In this document: positions 58,061-64,000 of the stretch, piece by piece
How the letters are laid out: each line of letters begins with the position of its first letter
Position numbering within the stretch: the first letter of the stretch is position 1
Source of the DNA: Prillingera fragicola
Lineage: Eukaryota > Basidiomycota > Tremellomycetes > Trichosporonales > Trichosporonaceae
DNA: 64,000 nt
Direction of reading: 5' to 3'
NCBI GenBank assembly: GCA_002335605.1
Contig: BEDY01000005.1
Location: forward strand, 1,364,001 to 1,428,000
Notes under the pieces: generated by a model
Databases searched by the model: none
Seen by the model: the letters and a program-made list of their open reading frames with translations, nothing else
What the model was told of the DNA's origin: nothing
Translations under genes and position numbers: made by a program

Positions 58061-59544
58061 CTACTTGTCCTTCGTCTTCTTCTGGCCCACCGCAAGGACC
58101 TCCTGGTCGGAGCGGAAGAGGTAGGCGGCTGGCCATTTCTTCTTTCCCTTGCTCGCCTTCGGAGTGGCAGACTTGATGTCGACCTTTTGCGTCACGCTCC
58201 GGTGGTTCATGAGCTGGAAAATGTGAACAAACTCGCGAGCGGAGCAGCATGGGCACAGAAACATGCCGTCGCGAAACCAGCGCGACTCCATGGACATGCG
58301 CTGTGCCTTGCCATTGCTGTTGCCGATGTGCAGGCCGTTGCGGCGGCCCCGCTTCTTGGTCGGAACAGTGGCGTCGCCATGGCTGTCCGGGGTCGAAGTG
58401 TTGGCGACGCGTCGCCGTAGAGAGCCGTGGGGCTGGCCTCACCGGTGCCGAGTCCTCGTCGGCATCGTCATCCTCGTCGCCGCCCGCTCTCGGTCTCGGA
58501 CGGAGCGCTCATCTTCTCCCACTGCGTGTCGAGGTCGACCAGGATCGCGGCACAGGAACGAGCACAGCCTTGAGTGTGCTGCAGTGTGGTGTTGTTGCTA
58601 CTAGTGTGAGGGTAAACGCACTTAAGGGCTCCGATGTCGGGTTGGTGGCGCAGAAGCTGCATAGGTAGTCCTTGATAATTGTGCCGAAGCGACCACGAAC
58701 CTGGGCAAAGCGGTCGTTGGCGGCGACGTCGGCCAGTTCGCCAGGGCACTGCACGTCGAGGGATGACGGAGCTCCAGTCAAAGTCATCGATCATACCGTA
58801 CTCTGGGATGGCGGCATCGACAATGAGCGACTGGATGAGTCCCTGCGCAAACTTCATGTGCTCCTTGGGGTCGATGAAGAGTTGGTGGACGCTTGCGTAG
58901 TAGGCGGGGGGGGACGTCGAGTACACGCTCGAGATGTCGGGGGTCCAGTCGCCCTGGCACATGGCCGTGACAACGTCCATGACCTCACGTCGCGCGGCCT
59001 AGGTCAAAATGTCGTGCTCTGTGAGCAGGTGCTCGATAATGGCGCTGAAAATCCTAAACTCGGGCGTGTCGGCGCAGGACATGCACGGAAAAGCGCGACC
59101 CTCCTTGGACGCAAAGAAGGTATAAAGAGCGCACGTGAGATGAATCACGTGGTCCTTCTCGTCCTCGGGAAAGTGTCCTTGTTGGAGCACTCGGGGGGCT
59201 GGCCGGTGAACGGCGAGATTGAGAAGCACGGACTGTAGGGAAAGTTGGCGGCGAAGGCCTTCTTCTCCTGATTGACGGCGCACGCGTTGACATGGGTGTT
59301 CATGTATCGACTTTTGTCGCTGTGTATCGACTAATAAAATAAAATGTCGATACATGAACACCCATGTCAAAGCGTGCGCCCTTGTCGCTGTGTATCGACT
59401 AATAAAATGTCGATACATGAACACCCATGTCAACGCGTGCGCCCTCAAGCAGGAGCTCGTCGACCTCGCGCTTGCAGAAGGGCATTTGCCGTCGATTGGC
59501 GTGTGGTCGGGGCCCAGGGCGTCCACGAGCCAGGGGAAAGTCAT
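58061..59544 (-). pseudogene. Zinc-module family copy C, decayed
   Basis: Related to copy B along its length: an N-terminal C-P-F-C/HVNAC module, the EKKAFAANFPYSPCFSISPF segment (copy B: AKKTFADRFDYPSHIPISPI), a C2H2 unit (FPCMSCADTPEF ... EHLLTEH), SSVYSTSPPAYYASVHQLF, a C2HC unit (LCSFCATNP ... HTQGCARSC) and the final unit (GMFLCPCCSAREF). Damage: an in-frame TAG at about 59000, frame changes near 59180, 58780 and 58600, and a palindromic insertion near the start (59277-59444). A TATTTAAA box at about 59700-59707 and a pyrimidine-rich leader upstream suggest it was once a normal gene. Confidence 0.7.
59277..59444. repeat. Palindromic triplication of a 35-bp segment
   Basis: The segment at 59277-59311 reappears inverted at 59346-59380 (one mismatch) and 59409-59443 (exact). 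The two inverted copies sit in direct repeats of 68 bases (59314-59381) and 63 bases (59382-59444) that differ by five A/T bases. The whole can fold into a hairpin in two alternative ways. It interrupts the reading frame of zinc-module copy C. Confidence 0.92.
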
Positions 59545-60739
59545 GTGGCGGTGAGCCGAGGTGTGTAGAGTTTAGTGTGAGTTGCGGCAAAGGGGTAGCG
59601 CGAGAGAGGTGAGGTGAGGAAGGGTGCGACTGTGTCGTGCGGTGGATGCTCGAAAGGAAGAGAAGTGATGTTGAAAAGAGAAGACGCGCGTGGAACGGTT
59701 TAAATACGCGTCGTGTGGGCGTAGCTGGGCCAAAGTTGATGCCTCTTTGGATCGTTGGGAGCCCAGAGAAGGTGCCCAGCGTCGAGGCGGACCTTCGCGC
59801 CGCCTTTCCCACGAGACCTGGACCACCTCTGGATCCAAGGCTCCACATGCCCGTCCATAGAGCTCGTAGAGCCTCCTCCTTGGAGTCGTTATGGAATTCA
59901 TTTCCAGTTTCTTACAGCCAAATCCACGCTAGCGTTCGCTACACTCCTTCTCCCAGTCAATCCGTCGAGCTCACCACAGCGGCTCAGTCACCTGTCATTC
60001 CCTCCCATGCCACAGATCACAAGCCGCAGCGGGCGCCAGGTTCAACCCTGAAACGCGTGCGCCCGTTTGTGGTATGCGGATGTGCAAGGCGGTGGAGTAG
60101 TCGCAGTGGTGGAGGTGAGTGGCACTGTAGGTCAGTTCATGTCAGTGGATTCAGTTTCTTGCTAACACATGGACGCTCCTCTAACCTGCGGACGAGTTAG
60201 CTCTTGTTGACCTGGCAAGGTAGACTCACGCTGTCACTGATAAGCCATCCAGATCCAAGAACAGCAAGTAAGCATGGGTGCGCGAACAGTTGGTGGCCAT
60301 GGGCGACGGCTTGGCATACGCAAAGCGACCCAACTTGCACGAGCGGATCAGCTTGTGGTGGTTCGGCGACGCGATTCGCAACCCAGAGCTAAGCTAGCTG
60401 TACCCTGGAATGCTGTGCAGAATGCTTGCCAACATGCTGTTGCTGGATGCTGGGCCTCCTGCGGGGGCGAAGCCAGCCCTGCCGAGGAAAGGTGAGGACA
60501 GAAGACGATGAACAAGGTGGTCGCATCGTGCAAGCCGGAAGGGGCTTACGCGAGGGACTATTTAATTAATAGCGAAACTAAACGGAAGCAAAGCGGGAGC
60601 ATTTTCAATGCAATCGTTCGAAACTTTCTTCGCGGTGGGGTGCCAGTCCGCCAGTGTGTGCTGCTCGTCTACAACCTCTTCTTCTGCATTGCTCAACGCT
60701 TCTTCGTCCTTCAACACCATCAGTTTGAGCTCAGTCAAG
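59545..60739. other. Divergent intergenic region
   Basis: 1.2 kb. The first 180 bases hold the relic promoter of copy C (TATTTAAA reading on minus, about 59700). The end holds the RPL5 promoter, with an AT-rich patch (TATTTAATTAATAG) at 60559-60572 and a TTCTTCGTCC-type pyrimidine leader. No gene seen. Confidence 0.5.
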
Positions 60740-61696
60740 ATGCCTTTTGTCAAGCTGGTTAAGAACAGCGCCTACATGTCGCGCTTCCAGGTGAAGCCTC
60801 GCCGTCGTCGTGAGGGCCGCACCGGTGAGTTGGACGAGCTTGGCCGGGCAGAAGACGCCTCCATATGCGAATTGCGCTGACCCGCACAAGACTACTACGC
60901 CAGGCAGCGCCTCGTCTCGCAGGCCAAGAACAAGTACGCCTCGCCCAAGTACCGCCTTGTCGTCCGCATCACCAACCGCCAGGTGATCTGCCAGATTGTC
61001 TACGCCAAGCTCCAGGGTGACATTGTTCTCGTCCACGCTTCGTCCAAGGAGCTCCCCAAGTTCGGCATTGAGCACGGTCTTACCAACTGGACTGCTGCCT
61101 ACGCCACTGGTCTCCTTGTCGCCCGCCGTGCTCTTACCAAGCTCGGCCTTGCCGACAAGTACGAGGGCTTCACTGAGCCCTCGGGTGAGCTCGAGCTCGT
61201 CGAGGCTCTCGGTGACGACGAGCCCCGCCCCTTCAAGGCTTACCTCGACGTCGGTCTCCGCCGCACCTCGACTGGTTCGCGTGTCTTTGGTGCCATGAAG
61301 GGCGCCTCGGACGGTGGCATCTTCATCCCCCACAACGAGAAGCGTTTCCCCGGCTTCGACCCCGAGTCCAAGACCATTGACGCCGAGGTCCTCCAGAAGT
61401 ACATTGTCGGTGGCCACGTTGCCGAGTACATGGAGTCGCTCGAGGAGGAGGACGACGAGCGCTTCAAGAAGCAGTTCGCTACCTACCTTGCTTCGGACCT
61501 CGGCTCGGACGACATCGAGGAGATGTACCAGGAGGCGTACGAGAAGATCCGCGAGGACCCCACCTTCACCCCCACCGAGAAGGACGTCGCCAAGTGGAAG
61601 TCGGAGTCGGGCAAGTTCCGCCCCGCCCGCCTCACCAAGGAGGAGCGCCGCGCTCGCGTCGAGGAGAAGATTGCCGCCTTCAAGGCCAAGAACTAA
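60740..61696 (+). CDS. RPL5: 60S ribosomal protein L5 (uL18)
   Basis: Two exons (60740-60824, 60891-61696) give 296 residues, as in yeast Rpl5 (297). It starts MPFVKLVKNSAYMSRFQVK and contains YYARQRLVSQAKNKY, SPKYRLVVRITNRQVICQIVY, GLTNWTAAYATGLL, GGIFIPHNEKRFPGFD and GGHVAEYMESLEEED, all family landmarks. L5 binds 5S rRNA together with L11 and enters the central protuberance of the 60S subunit. Codon use is extremely biased (almost every third base C or G), as expected for a highly expressed gene; this leaves a long but meaningless open frame on the minus strand. The split G|AC codon at the intron gives Asp of DYYARQ. Confidence 0.97.
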
Positions 61697-62910
61697 GCGT
61701 AGTAGCTATTGGTTTTGGCGTGCATTCTGTGCTACCCCGGGCATTGGGACATGCATCACCGTGTCCGGACAAAGTGTCTTGACACGTTTCATGTGTACAT
61801 ATTATCACTGGTTGCGCCTTCACACGAGCACTAACAACGCTGATGACAAGAAAGGAGAGGCGGAAGCAGTTTTGAAAATGTTGGACAAAGCCAGGAACCA
61901 TGGGTACAAAAATCCCTGTGTTGCAGCACTGGACTTGGCATCGATGTTCTACATTAACACTTGAAGCTCACACGTTGTGCAAGGCGTTACCGTTAGTTCC
62001 AGCAGGCTCCGCAGCGATCTCACAAGTTCTGGCAACTAGCAGTTGTTATGTAAAGTCATCTTAAGGGCTTTCGCCAAGACTCTTACACGCAGGTTGCTCC
62101 ATCAGGTCTAGTCCAAGTGGCAGAGTTTGGTGCGAATGCGTCCAAAGGTTGTGGCTACGAGCACTGGGTGTCATGCTGCCAGGAGCTGGGAGTCTGCAGT
62201 CAGCCCGCTCGAAAGGCCAACATCGAGGAGGGCCAATGGGGTGGTGTCAACCGGCCAGTATGGAACAGGACGCCATCACCGCGGCGACCAACGACTAGCG
62301 TCAGTGGGTGGTGTTAACGGCCCTGTTAACGGCCCTGTCTGGAGGAAGATATCTTCCACCACCAACAAGGAGGGCCAGTGGGGTGGTGGGGGCCCAAATG
62401 TGGAAGAAGGACGCCAAAGTCGATGCTTAGAGCGAGTGTCCGGGGGCTTGTGCTCTGGCTCCTAAGACTCAGTAGATACTTGGGCTCCTACGACCCGAGT
62501 GTAGCACCAACGGCCCTGTCAATAATGTTGTCAAGAGACGTGTGTCAGAGCATTCTATTCTTGGTGCGCTTCGCCTGCCATAGTCACAGTCGCAATGCAG
62601 TCATCACATGGACAAGGCTACTGGTCGTTTGCTGTGCGGTGACGGCACTGTCGTTAACCATGGTGGAGCTACTGGCACCAAGTAGGATTCACGACATGCG
62701 ACCTGGGGCACTACGTTGCAGGCCAAAAGACAGAGCACAAGGCGGATGACAGTTCAAAGCATCGTACATACATCAGCTTGCAGGGCGACTGGCCGGTGAG
62801 CTGGGCGCGCGGATCCAGGAACGGCGCGCCACCTAACATGACGGACTGATTCAATCTGCTTCCATCCTCACCATTCATCCATCTAGCCATCCTCCATCAC
62901 AACCACCGTG
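61697..62910. other. Intergenic, no gene seen
   Basis: 1.2 kb between RPL5 and the next gene. A short tandem duplication (GTTAACGGCCCT twice) lies at about 62316-62339, near scattered GGCCAATGGGGTGGTG-like repeats (62230-62390). No coding signature. Confidence 0.5.
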
Positions 62911-64000
62911 ATGGAGCTTCACAAGAACGGCGAGAGTAGCCGCTCACCCCAGGCGCAGGGGACTGAGCCGGCAGGCATCCCAAATGGGGTTGCCAACTCT
63001 GCCCTCCTCCTCCCGGAGTGGGACCGTGAGTGTCTTTCGCACCCCTCTCCAACTCGCATTTGCACTTTGCCGCCAGTCGTGCAAGACAATGCTCATACCT
63101 CGCGGCGTTGGACTTAGTATGCTCACTCAGCAGCTCTTCCGGTCAAGCATCTGCATTCGTCGCTCGACCTGATCTCGTTGCTCCACCTCGACGGTCTGTA
63201 CAACTCGTACGTTCGCCCGTACTTTGACCCGGTGCCCGAGACCGACGACGAGGGAGGGGCTACGGGGCCTGGTGGGTCAGCTGCGAAACCTGCGCGACCA
63301 CGAAAGAAGCAGGGCTTGAGCAAGGGATACGTTGGATTGCTAGAGGATTGTATCGGTGAGTTGCGCATCCACACGACCTTGGTCTGACCCGAAGACCCCG
63401 TTCCGGCCGGTAACGGAGCCGACCAGTCTCTCATTCCCCTCGTCAGCGAGTGGTTGGAGCCCGGACGACCTCCCGCGCAGCTGTGGGACGCACCCCTTGT
63501 TCCCCTCTCGATCGACAAGCTCGCCTCGGCGCGTCTTGAGTCTGGATTGAAGCAGGATGGATACGCCGGTGGTGAAAAGGTCGGCGTTCGCGAGGCCGAG
63601 GAGAAGCGTCGTCGCAAAAAGCAGGCCCGTCTCTCGCAATCCGTTGCTCCAGAGCTGCCCGACCTTGCTGCGTCGCCCTCGGCGTCTGCCCCGCCTGGCG
63701 GTGGCGGCGTCATCGGTACGCCAGTTGCACCTCCTCAGCGCGGTCAGCGTCCATTCTCCGTTCGCGGCCGCGGCGGTCCCCCTGGTTCAGGTGGACGGCC
63801 GCCATGGCCGCGTGCCAGTGCGCCGCCAGGTGCTGGTGGGTACCGTCCACCAGGAACTCCGGGTACACCGTCTCAGCGCGGTCCCGGTCCCCGTCCCGCT
63901 GGAACACCTAGCACGCCGCTGAAGCGTGCGAGTGAGAGCGCGGCGTATGGCCCTGGCGTGAAGCGCGCGCGTGCAATGGGACACCCGGGCAGCCGGAGTG
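62911..64000 (+). CDS. Possible Mediator subunit 19 (Rox3-like), 3' end outside window
   Basis: Three exons seen (62911-63025, 63131-63355, 63395 onward) and an open frame to the window edge, giving about 315 residues so far. The segment HSSLDLISLLHLDGLYNSYV, then PYFDP, a Lys-rich KKQGLSKGYVGLLEDCI and DPVPAGNGADQSLIPLV recall the conserved core of fungal Mediator subunit 19, which sits in the head/middle of the complex that links activators to RNA polymerase II. The C-terminal part is Gly/Pro/Arg-rich with KR clusters, as nuclear proteins often are. The match is from general pattern only, so the name is tentative. The acceptor of exon 2 is ambiguous by three bases (63131 or 63134). Confidence 0.5.

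Noticed and set aside
60731..61417. 228-codon frame antisense to RPL5
   Set aside because: Produced by extreme third-position C/G bias of RPL5, which removes stops from the reverse strand. No family pattern.

Overview
This window looks like nuclear DNA of a GC-rich, intron-rich basidiomycete yeast. The best fit is Tremellomycetes, probably Trichosporonales; that placement is an inference from gene content and intron style, not a database result. Introns are mostly 36-60 bases, with GT(G/A/T)NGT donors and CTRAC/CTGAC-like branch sites just before the acceptor. Coding exons are rich in G/C at third positions. Nearly every gene had to be assembled from several exons. Exon joins were checked by reading-phase sums and by family alignment from memory. 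No tRNA, rRNA or CRISPR array was found.

Layout. 0.7-19 kb: an F-box-like protein (+), a short-chain dehydrogenase (-), a metallo-beta-lactamase-fold hydrolase (+), an Imh1/GRIP golgin (-), a DHHC palmitoyltransferase (+), Pho88/Snd3 (-), mitochondrial ATP synthase subunit g (+), a PARP-type zinc-finger protein with a Lys/Ala repeat tail (-), and a large Vnx1-type cation/proton exchanger (+). 21-37 kb: an unrecognised low-complexity protein (+), the divergent ribosome-biogenesis pair NSA2 (-) and PXR1 (+), a full-length ABCC transporter (-), and an oligopeptide transporter (+). 37.3-41.9 kb holds no convincing gene.

The most interesting locus is at 41.9-42.7 kb. An intronless 238-residue secreted precursor carries eight copies of a Trp-flanked, two-cysteine core (W-GGGAC-G-x-KPCW). 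Each core is followed by a Lys-Lys Kex2-type site. Each is preceded by a spacer that parses exactly into X-Ala/X-Pro dipeptides, the substrate pattern of Ste13-type aminopeptidases. This is the architecture of an ascomycete alpha-factor precursor, and the core ends like Sordariomycete alpha-pheromones. Basidiomycete mating pheromones as generally described are short farnesylated CaaX peptides, so this is a strong candidate for an undescribed peptide-signalling system.

43-52.6 kb: a Zn2Cys6 transcription factor (-), a peroxisomal crotonase (+), ERG28 (-), then two neighbouring actin-binding genes, alpha-actinin (+) and cofilin (+), and RNase P/MRP subunit POP5 (-). 52.6-59.6 kb is a degraded region. 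It holds a 19-bp minisatellite, three copies of an unrecognised multi-zinc-module gene family in different states of decay (two on +, one on -), an unrecognised frameshifted coding region between them, and a 35-bp palindromic triplication inside one copy. 60.7-64 kb: ribosomal protein L5/uL18 (+) and the 5' part of a possible Mediator subunit 19 gene (+) that runs off the window.

Most genes are housekeeping genes that do not form a pathway. The functional groupings visible are NSA2-PXR1 (nucleolar, shared promoter region), alpha-actinin-cofilin (actin), and possibly the peptide precursor with the convergent Zn2Cys6 regulator, although no direct link between those two is visible.
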